64,000 nucleotides of DNA from Rotaria sp. Silwood1. Lineage: Eukaryota; Rotifera; Eurotatoria; Philodinida; Philodinidae. A model generated the notes under the pieces. It saw nothing but the letters and a program-made list of their open reading frames with translations. It was not told where the DNA came from and did no database searches. The translations under genes were made by a program, and so were the position numbers. The stretch is taken from NCBI GenBank assembly GCA_905250075.1, contig CAJNOP010000013.1, forward strand, positions 2,462,188 through 2,526,187, read 5' to 3'. Below, in pieces: positions 51,286 through 62,252 of the stretch (positions are counted from its first letter, which is position 1; each line of letters opens with the position of its first letter).

Positions 51286-51389
51286 GCTGTGATGGCCGAG
51301 TGGTTAAGGCGTCTGACTAGAATCACGAAGTGAAAGTGAATAGTTATCAGATGGGTTCGCCCACGTAGGTTCGAATCCTACTCGCAGCG
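51286..51389 (+). tRNA. trnS-AGA: tRNA-Ser(AGA) with 23-nt intron, copy 2
   Basis: Same length and structure as copy 1, in direct orientation 91 bp downstream. The mature part differs at only two positions, both in the variable arm loop/stem region (TTCTCCCGCG versus TTCGCCCACG). The intron differs at several positions but has the same length. It ends in a T-run terminator. Tandem duplication is clear, although the flanking spacer is not similar beyond the few bases before the 5' end. Confidence 0.95.
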
Positions 51390-52211
51390 TTTAATTTTTT
51401 TTTTGTTGAGCTAAATTCTTATCGCTTTGTTGTGAAGACAGTCATTCACGATCATCTTCTATTATTGAGTTTTGATTTGCGAATCATATCAGTTTGATTC
51501 CGAAAAAATCGGGAAAATCTCAGAAATATAATAATGCGATGGTATATATTCATTTAATTGGTATTCTAAATCGATTGACTAATAGTTGATCTTAGTAGTT
51601 TCATATTCCACTTACTATTACTACTAGGTGGTAAGTAGCACTGACTAGTAATTGGTAAATAGTGACCAATATCGCTCATTAGTTATTAGATAAGTGATGC
51701 ATATCACTTCCAGGTAAATGGTTTATATTTAACTGAAGGTAGACTATTTATGTTATTTTATCAATCTTGTGCCAGATTAAATGTATTCCATGTACACATT
51801 GGCAAGTGTGGCACTGTGTGAATGAGAGAATATGCATAGTATGAAGAAGTACCAACAGTCTTTCACGATGATCTACCGATCTTGAAATTGTTAAGCTCTC
51901 GCGAAAAGTGTCAATGTATCTACAAACCGAGCGGCCTTGTGACATTCCCAGAAGTGTATAAGCACATCGATTGGTCATTGCTCAATAGATATCTGCTCGT
52001 TCGAAGCCGTCAAAAAACATTCGAATGAAATTTGATAGGTTTTTCATAGATTTCAGCCTTTGAGAACGGTGGTATATGCGTTGTACTACCAAGTTTTCAG
52101 CGGAGAAGGAATTGTTTGTTCTTCATTAAATCGTATATTGTCACTGACGAAGTCTCTCTGCTCTAAATTCAAGCGGCAAAAACCCTAGATTAAAAGCAAA
52201 CTAGGTATTAT

Positions 52212-52328
52212 GCCGACCTTGCATCCAGGCCAAGATCCTTTTTAGATCCCGTACGAACTTACCAAGCTGAAAAGGCTCGATGAGTTCGTACGGAATTCTA
52301 AAAAAATTTCTCCTAGATACAGGTCTAG
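52212..52328. repeat. Small foldback, arms about 50 bp
   Basis: TTTTTAGATCCCGTACGAAC (about 52230) is mirrored by GTTCGTACGGAATTCTAAAA (about 52282), with weaker outward similarity (GACCTTGCATCCAGG versus, as reverse complement, GACCTGTATCTAGG). The loop is about 25 bp. Confidence 0.65.
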
Positions 52329-52391
52329 CGACATATCAATTTCATTTTAGAATGGGGAAGACCCCTTTTTTGAAAAGAGATCTAAATAAGA

Positions 52392-52445
52392 GGTTGTGGG
52401 TGTGGATGAGGGAAGAAACAGAAGATTTACTCACACTCACGCCCT
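52392..52445. repeat. Telomere-like foldback cassette 3
   Basis: The G-strand tract GGTTGTGGGTGTGGATGAGG is followed 18 bp later by the C-strand CTCACACTCACGCCC, the same arrangement as the cassettes at 41.8, 45.7 and 60.3 kb. Confidence 0.6.
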
Positions 52446-53825
52446 AAGTGAACCTATTATAGAGGCCGAAATAAAAAAAAGCTAACTGTTTAAAACAGAT
52501 ATCGCTATACTACAGGAGCTTGTTTAAAACACATGACTACACACTCTATATGTCTCTCAACATCTGAAGACTAGCAAAAATTACATATTTTCCAACAGTT
52601 CCTACTTTTTTCGCTAAAATATAGGTAAAATAGGAATTTTAATCGAAAAATAGGACAAAATAAAGGATTTCTCAAAAATATAAGTATTATAGGAAATATA
52701 GGTCGAATCCGAAGCCAAGTGTTTATCATTAAAAAACTACTCAATTATTGTTAGTAAGTCCTAGATCGATCATTTATAATACACTTTTGTATAATAATCT
52801 TCATCACTAATCTTTGATTGCAAGCAGGTGAATGATTTTCAGTTAATTGATACAGGGATGCAGAATCTACGTTCACATAGTAGCAATGCTGTCTGGAGAA
52901 ACAGAGCTTCAGATGCATTCCGTAATATACGAGCTCATATGACTATAAAATCTTGAGAAACTTTTCAGCTTATTCTGCTTGATGTTTGGAGACTCTGGCA
53001 GATTCTGCACCACTGACAATAGGTCGTTTACATTAACGATTCTTAAGACTAACTGAATGGCTGGTAAAATGACACGTGATAATTTAAATGGTCAAGGAAT
53101 GTCATGAAAGGTAGCTGATGGATTCATCGATAAGTGTCGTAAATGGCCTACCTTCATTTCAAAACAAACCACTAACCACTTAGTAATTAGCGATAGGCAA
53201 GGAAGATTGCCATACAACGACAAATAATCAATGCTTAAATTAACTACTTTTTACTGCCATATAGGAAAATTTTCAATAATAAAACACTTATTGTTATTTT
53301 GATAAATGGAAGTAGAAGTAACAGTGAGTGTGGCATATCTACCGTGGATAGGCCTCGAAAAGTTATACTGTTTACGTCTACATAATCTCGAAAAGATAAA
53401 GAAATCACGGTTAGATGGCCCCTTGAAAACTTAAGGAGGCCATTTCTAGATGACTGTTGCTAAGTGATAGACTAACTCAAATAATGCAACCTAAGCGACT
53501 CAAGAAAAAACACGTGATGATCTAATTAGGTATGCACCACTCTTAGTCCCTACTAGGGACTGAATCCAAACTTAATGAATCTGCAGGAATACCTACTGAT
53601 TCGTGTTCTATAAATACCAATCATCATTCATGTTAGACACAATCGAATTGGATACTTCAGTCAGAATAGAACCCAATCGGACTGGCATTCAGTCGCCGAT
53701 TGGGTCCTAGTCGGACTGTACTGATGCATGCCTAAATGTAATTATTCAAAAAAAAGGCCACGAAAGATTTATGGTGAAATCATCAATTATGTGTCGTGAT
53801 TGATCTGTCTTCAATTAGATACAAA

Positions 53826-53990
53826 CTACTTATCACTTACCAGTAAGTGGTAAGTGGTGAAGATTACTATGCAAGAATAAATAATCAATAACTAACATGA
53901 TCATTTATTAGTGCTATACCGATAATTTTTCGATGGTTACAACACTTACTACTTACCTGATAAGTAAAAGTGGTGGTAAGTGGTAAGTGT
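53826..53990. repeat. Cluster of ACTTACC/GGTAAGT repeats
   Basis: Two groups about 75 bp apart, each holding both orientations of the heptamer: CACTTACCAGTAAGTGGTAA at about 53836 and TACTTACCTGATAAGTAAAA at about 53950, then GGTGGTAAGTGGTAAGTGTG. A related group lies at 51615-51660. Probably ends of a degraded element. Confidence 0.5.
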
Positions 53991-54608
53991 GACACCCCTG
54001 GTTTCAAGCAAAAATAATGAAGGATTTTACAGCCTATGCATTATCTGTGGTAAAAAAGTCGCTATCTTCTCTTAGAATCTAAACTCGAACAATGTAAAAT
54101 TTTGATTGGCTTCGTCATAAAAAAATATTTTCAAAATTTATTTTCCCATTTCGATGAAGAATTAAATAATGGTGCTAATATTACAGTTTGAATTAGTGAA
54201 AACATGTACTCTGTCTATTTTTAAAAAAGAAGTTCGTGGTGTTTTATTGCTGCAAACGAAAATTAGAGTTTTTTTTTTTATATGAAAGAAATTTTTGTCG
54301 TAGTTTCGCGCTGAATTAGAAATAAATTATGCGTAAGGTCAGTTTTGCCTAGAGTTTAATTTTTCTTAAAATATGTAAACAAAAACAATAAACCCAACGA
54401 ATTTCGATAACTATTCTTATATATATAGTTGATATCTAGTTATTACAGTTGTACATACTCATCTTTATAAATTTCGAACTTCTTGTTCTTGAAGCAAATC
54501 TATTTTAACGATATTAAGGCAAAAAAGGATTCGATGCTTAATAGCAACAATATATTATTTAGTGTATATGATATATACATTTCTGCCTATTGATTAGCAC
54601 TCTGATGT

Positions 54609-55060
54609 AATACTCAAGAAAATATCTTTGTGCAAAATGTACAAATTATAAATAATTCAAGAGAAATATTATTAGAGAAGGGACTAAAGAATGTTCTAGG
54701 TTCGTCAACACAAGAATGGTATCGACTGTCAATAGCTAATGTTTTTTAAGCGTCCCTGTTGACAACGGTAGATCATCAGAGAAGTCTTAATGATGTTGTA
54801 CGAACAAGTATGACTGTTATTATCAGTGTTTTCGTGATCCAGCAACATTATACACCTGCACTCAAACTGACATCCACATCTTTCTGGATAACAACATGCT
54901 CGTACAGCAGTTTTATATTCATCAACAAATGAAGATGTTCTATGCAGATAATAATAATTGCATTATGTATATTCAAATGTGTCAACTTGATGAGTTTTCA
55001 GTAAAACAAAGCATTATAACATCTCTGGCAATGGATTCTTTCAAGATGTATGTTGTCTAA
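54609..55060 (+). pseudogene. Decayed coding sequence of unknown family
   Basis: One frame from 54609 reads like a real protein (...REILLEKGLKNVLGSSTQEW, YRLSIANVF), hits a stop at about 54748, then continues open in the same frame (LTTVDHQRSLNDVVRTSM and a hydrophobic stretch) to about 54930. A second frame is open from 54827 to the TAA at 55060 (CFRDPATLYTCTQTDIHIFL...DNNNCIMYIQMCQLDEF). Overlapping open frames and the internal stop fit a relic or an unresolved exon structure. Family not recognised. Confidence 0.35.
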
Positions 55061-55249
55061 TGAGAATAATATGTCGACCATCTATGCTGTTCCTTCATGG
55101 AACAATCGTGTCAAAAAATTTGATCAAATAAACATCAAATGACTAACTGAGATGTTTGGCGTTTATGTATTTGAATTGGTAAATAGAGAAATGTTTAAAT
55201 GGTAAAAGGGTATGGATGGCTGTAGCTGGCCATTTTTCGAAACAAACTT

Positions 55250-56300
55250 CACTGAAAATTATCTAAACAATGTACGAAAAAATCGCATTTTTTACATGTT
55301 TTATATAGGAAAAAAATAGTGTTTTTTTTCAATAAATTCAGCTATATTTCAGTAGTATTCTCAAGTAAGATATTTGAAAATATGCCCGTCTGATACACTA
55401 TGAGAACATGCATCTACTGGTATAGCTTTCAAAATGTTTGCATGTGGCATAATCAAACAATTGTTGAGCCTCAAAAGTCTCTTCCGTCAAGAAATCTGTT
55501 TAACTATGCCAACAACGCATCAACTCTTGCTAGCTCTATCATTTATCCTATGATTTTATGTCATTTTATTCGCCATATGATGGGAGAAAAAAGTGATGTA
55601 TCGGTTTAAAAAATATTTTACTATCGATGAAATCTTTATGATCACCAAAACTTATATTCGGAATCAGCGCATCAAAATAATCGTAAACTGCCTAGGCACC
55701 ATCAGAAAATAAGTCTCGACAAGATTTTGTCTCCAGGGGTACCACAAGGAAAAATTGAGGGGAAAAACTCACCGGAGAAGTACATGTGACGTTTTTATGG
55801 GACATAATTTTTGATGATGTCTATTTCCGATAATGATACATTTTTGAAAAACAAAATCTCGAAATACCGTACTATTTGTCTGATATTGATCCATAGATAG
55901 GAGAAAAAATGGATTTTTTTACTATTAGTAAAGTGTTTTTTTAACTGGATACGTAACCTTTTTTCCCTATCTTATGACGAATAACATGCCATAAAATCAT
56001 ACGATAAATAAAGGAGCTTGTAAGAGTTGGCACCTTTTTCGTCTCGTTTAATCGATTTCTTAAGAAGAAACATCTTGTTAGGTTCAATAATTTTGCGATT
56101 ATGCCATATGCAAGCCATTTTGATAACTATACCAATAGATGCAGCTTTCCATGCTGCATCGAATGAGCATATTTTCAGATCTCTCGCGTAAGGATGCAAA
56201 CCAAGACTCGTTTTTCCATATACGACATGTAAAAAATATGATTTTTTTTGTATATTCTCGGAATATTCAAATCAAACATAGTCCTCTCTATCAGAAATCA
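55250..56300. mobile_element. Foldback element, about 1.05 kb, diverged arms
   Basis: The left arm (about 55270-55640) and the reverse complement of the right arm (about 55930-56300) align over their whole length: GCATTTTTTACATGTTTTAT with CATATTTTTTACATGTCGTA, TTTGCATGTGGCATAATCAA with CTTGCATATGGCATAATCGC, and CCTATGATTTTATGTCATTT with CGTATGATTTTATGGCATGT. Each arm is open for about 70 codons, in corresponding frames (CMWHNQTIVEP versus CIWHNRKIIEP). This could reflect an old coding ancestor or just the symmetry. The spacer is about 290 bp. Boundaries are approximate. Confidence 0.7.
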
Positions 56301-56337
56301 TTCACATTAGTATCTGATTCAAATTGCTTTTTTGAGT

Positions 56338-56679
56338 ATGAAGGGGCTCTTACTCATGATCTTGTTTAGAGTTTTTCTCTTGCTTTCCACAGGGCAACCT
56401 TCAGTCAATCACAGAGGTATTGTTCTTCATAGTTGTTCTGATGTAAAAGTTCAATACAAGGCTTCAGACAGAGATTATTTTCAGATAACCAACATATATG
56501 TCAATTTTAAATCAAAATCTACTTTGTATAGAAGTTCTTGTTACTATAACCGATGTTATTTCAACAACAAGTTGACTTTCATCACAGAAGACAATTTTTG
56601 TGGTATGAAAATCGACAATATCATATCATCGATACTAACATACTTCGTAAAACAACCGAAACTTGCTTTGTTAGTCTGA
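56338..56679 (+). CDS. Possible small secreted Cys-containing protein
   Basis: 113-codon frame from ATG 56338. The N-terminus MKGLLLMILFRVFLLLSTG looks like a signal peptide. The mature part has five cysteines, with a spacing near the C-terminus (SSCYYNRCYF...TEDNFCG) that faintly recalls the C-terminal half of SUEL/rhamnose-binding lectin domains, a family that can be secreted. The resemblance is too weak to assign. The frame starts just right of the foldback arm at 55.25-56.3 kb. The end of the frame (KQPKLALLV) may be intronic if the gene continues in further exons. It lies 350 bp upstream of the secreted coiled-coil gene. Confidence 0.3.
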   Translation: MKGLLLMILFRVFLLLSTGQPSVNHRGIVLHSCSDVKVQYKASDRDYFQITNIYVNFKSKSTLYRSSCYYNRCYFNNKLTFITEDNFCGMKIDNIISSILTYFVKQPKLALLV

Positions 56680-57034
56680 TATTTTTGTCATATGTTGCTT
56701 TTTCAATTTTCGATTACTGTAATCCACAGAAATATTTTTCGAGTTTCTCTATTGATTATACGAAATGCAAAATACACTACGACTCTCATAGTGCCCAGCT
56801 TGTTGTGCGCAAGTGAAACACCAACAAGTAAGAGTGCATGTTTAACCTCTTTATTGTTTTTGGGCTTTCTTTTCAACGAAAAATATATCCTTGATAAGAA
56901 CAGTTTTTATTGAGAAAGACGATATGAGAATAAAACCGACTGACATATGTCTATACCAACATTTCTACCTTCGCCTCTCATATAAAGAGGTTTTAAAGTC
57001 ATAAAATAATACAATCAACTTTTTTGCATAAGCT

Positions 57035-59371
57035 ATGGATACTGGTAATTTTTGTATTTCTGATTCTTTCTTATTAATTCAATTTGTTTATAAGGTTCAA
57101 TCTATGCATTGATTTTGGCTCTCGTTATGAGCTCAATAAGTGAAATAACAGCAAAACCTTCTAATCCTCGTTTCATTTTCATGTCTCCAGAATCTGATCC
57201 ATTTGTTGATAGTTACATGAAAACAATCAGTCGTATGAGCACAAAAGAAATAATGAATTTGCCTAAATTAAGTGATGTTGAATTTTTGGATCAACTTGAA
57301 CGTGGATATGATTTCATTCCAGGTAAGAAGACTTGAAAACACATGGCACTAAAATAATACAAAAATTTTAATCGAATCGAAATCAAACTATCATAGAATA
57401 TGCAAATTGTTTTATATAAATGAAAACAAAATTACATTAAAATCTGAACGATTTTCAGAGTAATACTTGCTCTAGATATTGTCAATCTACTTCTTCAAAA
57501 ATATCTCGAATATTTTTTCAGCCTTTTTGTCGAAAACAATAAATAAATAGTTCGTTATTTCTGCGATGCAGGCTTTTTTTTACAGTTTTTCGTACAATCA
57601 AAAAAATAACTATCTCAAAGAAAAAACATTCAATCATGTATAGTTTGAAAAAGTCAATTAATTAAAAAAAAAGTTCTTTTATTACTTTCTCTAATTATCT
57701 CTATGATATATAGTGTCCACGAAGAGTCTCAATTCTATAAATTTATTCGATTCAACTATCGACGAGCCAATAGAATATCAACCAGATTTAGAAAATGAAT
57801 GGGAAGATCTAATGGACGCTGGACCAGCCAGTATTAATTTATTAGGTTCTGTGATGGCTATTGCAAGTAGAAAAGACTTTCCACTCAAAACAGACTTTAA
57901 CTATACACTTGTTAAATATCCTGAATCTTTTCAAGCTACTCTTATGCAAGTTTCTCACGATATGTACAGAGCATTATATGGCGCTCATACAAGTATGGAA
58001 AGTATTCAGGTTAGTATGCGGCAGATTCCGACACTCTTGAAAACCGCTATTAAACTCATTACTCAAGCGTCAACGGTATTGAACAAGGCACTGTTACCTC
58101 GAACTTTAGCAAGCATTGGCCGATATGCTAATGAAAGTGCTGCTGTTGCTCGAGCTTCGCTTGAGCGATTTGAATATCTTCAGGTTTTGCTACATGAAGT
58201 TCTTGAAGTGACCACTTTAACCAATAGTGATAATAAAGAAACAGCTGAGAAATTAGCAGCAGAAGCTGAAGATATAAGAAAAGAAAAAAAGGAAATGGAT
58301 AATGTTATTGCTGACATAACAGCCCAATATGAAACTGCACGAAAAAATTTAGAAAAGACTCGACAAGATTATCATAATGCTATGAAGAATGTACCAGGTG
58401 ATGGTTGGGATTCCCATGCGTGGAATGTTTATGCTTCTCAGCGTCCTGCAGAGACCTGCAAGCGGAATTGGTATGGACGACGTCGTTGTAGATCTCTCCG
58501 GGATCAACAATTTGCTGATTATAGTGCAGAAGCACAGCAAAAGGCTCAGCAAGCCCTGGTAAGTTGTTTTTTTATCTCCAATTATTTGGTTTTTAAGTTT
58601 TTTTTAAAGAATATTCTTAAAGAAGCAGAGAAAAACAGTAAAAATATTTATAATCAGCAAATGAATAAACAAAATGAATTGGAGTCTGTCATTAATAATT
58701 TAACAACAATTAATTTACATGAATTATCTATCAATGAAACAATTAAGATTTTGCTTGATGCTACAAAAAATATTGCACTACTTCAAGGTCAATGGAGTCG
58801 TCTTAGTCGATTTTTCAGTACTCTTACTATTAATACAGAACATACACAAAAAGTAAGACAAACGAATGATGCCTATGCTTGTCTATGCTTTGCATGGCTG
58901 AAGAACTTGAATAATACGTTACTGTTGTAATTGTAGGTAATTTTACAAGATTTCCTTGGCGTCATTTCTGATGCTGAACTTATTGGCAAACCGTTGGACC
59001 CAATTGATGAGACACTCTTCCTTGTATTATTAGTGGAATCAGTGACTGATATTGATCGTGATTCTCATTTACTTTTTCTTATGGCTAAAACATACTCAGA
59101 TGTATCAAATGCATACATGATAGAACAAATAGCTGAATTATCTGGCGTTCTTTCATTACAGAACGATGACGACCGAGAGACTTATTTGAAAGAAGTTGCG
59201 AACAAAAGTAGAAAAATATCAATGCAAGTTAAAGATCTAGCAACTGACCGACAGAGAGAATATGAATTGGTAAATTTTTCTCGTCAAGAGCAGTATATGA
59301 AATATATTGAAGAAGGAATGTTACAAGAAGAATTGAATATTCTCAGTAATATCGAAATCGGAAGACGTTGA
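57035..59371 (+). CDS. Secreted coiled-coil protein of unknown function, 5 exons
   Basis: Exons 57035-57044, 57095-57322, 57714-58558, 58610-58852 and 58937-59371; 1761 nt, 586 aa. The N-terminus (MDTGSIYALILALVMSSISE) is a signal peptide, split by an intron after ten bases. The rest is almost all alpha-helical: a long helical region (residues about 150-230), a heptad coiled coil (about 255-305, EKLAAEAEDIRKEKKEMDNV), a short Cys/Arg-rich insert (ETCKRNWYGRRRCRSLRD) after a GDGWDSHAW motif, and helical C-terminal domains. A long helical hairpin with a Gly-Trp insert recalls alpha-helical pore-forming or bacterial two-partner proteins, but this is only a shape resemblance and no family is recognised. 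The fourth intron is 51 nt, stop-free and a multiple of three, so it can be read through. AATAAA follows at 59490. Confidence 0.8.
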
Positions 59372-59489
59372 TTATACATAAAGTGGAACTGTTTACTTTT
59401 GACATAGACATATAGCTTATGGTCAGAACGAGTTATATTCTTTAACCCCCACTTGTACTTGATTAATATTATGTTTTTCGATTAAAGTC

Positions 59490-59495
59490 AATAAA
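59490..59495 (+). promoter_or_regulatory. Polyadenylation signal AATAAA
   Basis: Hexamer 118 nt after the stop of the secreted coiled-coil gene. Confidence 0.5.
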
Positions 59496-60309
59496 AATTA
59501 GACGCTTTCTCCATCTTATTATCATTATATTCAAGATTCGTAATTATGCTATTAACTGATATTATTTCTTTTAATATTCTTGTGATCGTTGTCCACCTTA
59601 AACGATTATTTCATTGATAATTCAGAAACATACAGCTAAAAATCAACAAACTATTGGCGATGAATTTCTCATGTAGCATGTTTGTTTGCACTACCGGTAG
59701 AATATCACGATACTCATAAAAAAACGGTACTATGACTTACGACTTTCGGTTCTAGCTATCTCAAAGGTTGCAGAATGTTTTTTCTATCAAAATTTGAATT
59801 CTTTATCAGAAAGAATTAAAATTAAGCGAGAAAGCTGATTTAAAAGATATTTGAATAATACAAATTTGTCTCATAATGGAGGTTGACTTGGATTCTATGG
59901 CTAGAATAGGGCAGCTCAAGCGTATCAACGTTCTCAGAATACATAGAAAATAACTCATTTAAGTCAGTTTTAAGAAACCTAAAAAAATATTCAGTCGTTT
60001 TGATACAATACACCAAGATACACTGCTTTCGAAAAAACTAGCAGTGAACCATCGGCATAATGCACACAATACCAATCAGTATGCCGTTGACAGTTTCTTG
60101 ATAGTTATCACATGAGTCATCAATCGAGAAATCCTCATTCCTATGAATTTATGTTTTATTAAAATAGAAGAAAATTACGTTAATGCTTCTTGTTTTTTTT
60201 CATCAACGGAATGATCATAGCTCTCATCTGTAGTATATGTATATTAGTCACTTGCCATGAATCTACTTTTTTAATATTCTGATATTTAATACATAGATGG
60301 TCAATATAG
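59496..60309. other. Intergenic, nothing recognised
   Basis: AT-rich sequence without coding or repeat structure that I can identify. Confidence 0.5.
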
Positions 60310-60452
60310 AGTGTGGGTGGATGTGGGTGTGTGGGTGTGGGTGTGAGTGTGGGTCTGGGTGTGGGGTGTGGGTGTAGGTACGGGTGTTCTTCTGATCTAC
60401 CATCATATCAGAACCAACAGCCACACCTCACACGACACCCACACTCACACCC
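60310..60452. repeat. Telomere-like foldback cassette 4 (longest)
   Basis: A 77-bp G-strand tract (60310-60386) made of GTGTGGGTGGATGTGGGTGT and similar units is followed by a 32-bp spacer and a C-strand tract (60419-60452: GACACCCACACTCACACCC). The density of TGTGGG is the highest in the window. The reading frame across it is a repeat artefact. Confidence 0.75.
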
Positions 60453-60490
60453 TTATTTTTTATATAGAATTTATGTTTAAATTAAATAAA

Positions 60491-60686
60491 TTATTGCTCA
60501 TTCAAAATAATTATTTGTCATTCAGATTTATTATTGCTCATTTAGAATTATTATTGCTAATTCAATATATTATTGCTCATTTGACTTCTTTATTGCTCAT
60601 TTGACTTCTTTATTGCTCAATTTCAATATTGCTCACTTAAATCATTGTATTGCTCATTTAGATTATTTTATTGCTCAATTAAATAT
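60491..60686 (+). repeat. Tandem array of about ten 19-20-bp units
   Basis: Unit TTATTGCTCATTTAGAATTA with variants. About ten consecutive copies are visible, including two identical neighbours (TTATTGCTCATTTGACTTCT). The array starts 38 bp after telomere-like cassette 4. The TTGCTCA core is the most constant part. Confidence 0.85.
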
Positions 60687-62248
60687 AAGTCTTTTTTAAA
60701 TAAAGATATTTGATACTTCACTTAGAAAAATTTTGATTAAATTTCTTCAAAAATGTTATTATGATCTTCTTAGCAGTTTAATTAAAAACTGCTTTCTTCT
60801 AAACACTGAAACTGAAACGAAAAATAAATAAATGACTATAATATGACATTTATTTGTTAGGTTAGCAGTTTATGAACCTATTTCAATATAAATATATATA
60901 TATGAAAAAATATTCATACATGAATTTTTATTTAAAATATTATTGTTTCAAAAGACTTCATTAGCAATAACTATTTATAGTTGTTCTCATATCTGTATAT
61001 GAGTGCACAGTACTTAAAAGTGTCCCACAATATTTATATTTCTCTCCCATATCGCGACTGATAAATAGTTACTGGGAAAAAACCCAGTAGATGCAGTTTA
61101 TGTTTGCTTCAATCAGTACAAAGATAATAAGATATATTTGCACGTAGAAACGTTTAGTATACTTCAACAAAAGCAAAACAAATGGTTAAATTTATAATTA
61201 TTAATTACATATGTTGATCCTCGTGCCATTATTAGTCACTTATATTTTATTTTAACGAATGACAAAACTGCTGAGTTGATTGGTATGCTTTTTTTATTCC
61301 ATGTAATGTTATAAAGAGTGTTTTTAAGCGAAAGCTCCTTTTTATATCTCTCAACAAGCATGTTAAGAGAGATATTAATAACAAAGAAAACTTAAATAGT
61401 TTTTATTCTATATACGAAGAACTATTTTCAAATATTCATTTTATGGTTTTGTTTTATAAAATAGTGTACCAAAATAAGAATCTAAATGATATTTATCTAG
61501 TTTTGTCAGTATGCTTTTGTTCTTCTCGATTGATTTTATGATTAAGAATAGACCAAATCAATAGATTTCTTCATCAGAATCATTCAACATTAGTCATAAT
61601 TAGTTGAAGGTTATAGAGATTCGTCAAAAAGTCTTAATTAAAGCTTTCCATGAAGATAAGCGACATCTTCAGAAAATTTCATTCAATATTTATCTAAACC
61701 ACAGGTGAAAGAGCAGAGAAAAATTACCATGTTATTTTTATATTTTTCTGATTCAAATACAAGTAGGTTTTTTTTTATTTTTTTTTGTGTGCACACTCTC
61801 CCTTTTGCGTTTTTATTTTAAAATCCAATATTCATTTTTTTTAGCGCCATCCAAGCAACTTTTTGTAAATATTGTCACTGTATATAAAAACTAATCTATC
61901 CAATAAATTTTTTCTTCTAAACATCAGATGATAAGAAATAATTTCGTCAATTGACGTTTGTTTTGCAAAATATCATTAAAAATATAACTAATGGTTTTTT
62001 CATTAATATTCCTGCTCCAGATGAAAACTTAAATGATCAATAATTAAAAAGTGTAAAAGTTTTCTATCAAATTAATTTTAGGTGTCTATGATTTAGGTTT
62101 TATTTAGATGATTGAATTATTTGTTTTTCATGTTTCTCACAGTATATCTATTTATTACAAATATTGTTTCTTCCTAATTAAGATCTTTTTCGAGTATATA
62201 TATATAAATGAAGAAAAATAAAAATTTACAATTGTCAACTTGTTATGT
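60687..62248. other. Intergenic, nothing recognised
   Basis: About 1.6 kb of AT-rich sequence without coding potential. Confidence 0.5.
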
Positions 62249-62252
62249 TTAA

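Larger units (their letters stand above)
51390..54608. other. Repeat-rich intergenic region
   Basis: No gene recognised. Two clusters (about 51600-51720 and 53826-53990) are built of repeated ACTTACC/GGTAAGT motifs in both orientations. A foldback lies at 52212-52328, a telomere-like cassette at 52392-52445, and a short hairpin ACCCAATCGG/CCGATTGGGT at 53669-53708. Confidence 0.45.

Noticed and set aside
60347..60604. 85-residue frame
   Set aside because: It runs through the telomere-like cassette and the 20-bp array; not a gene.
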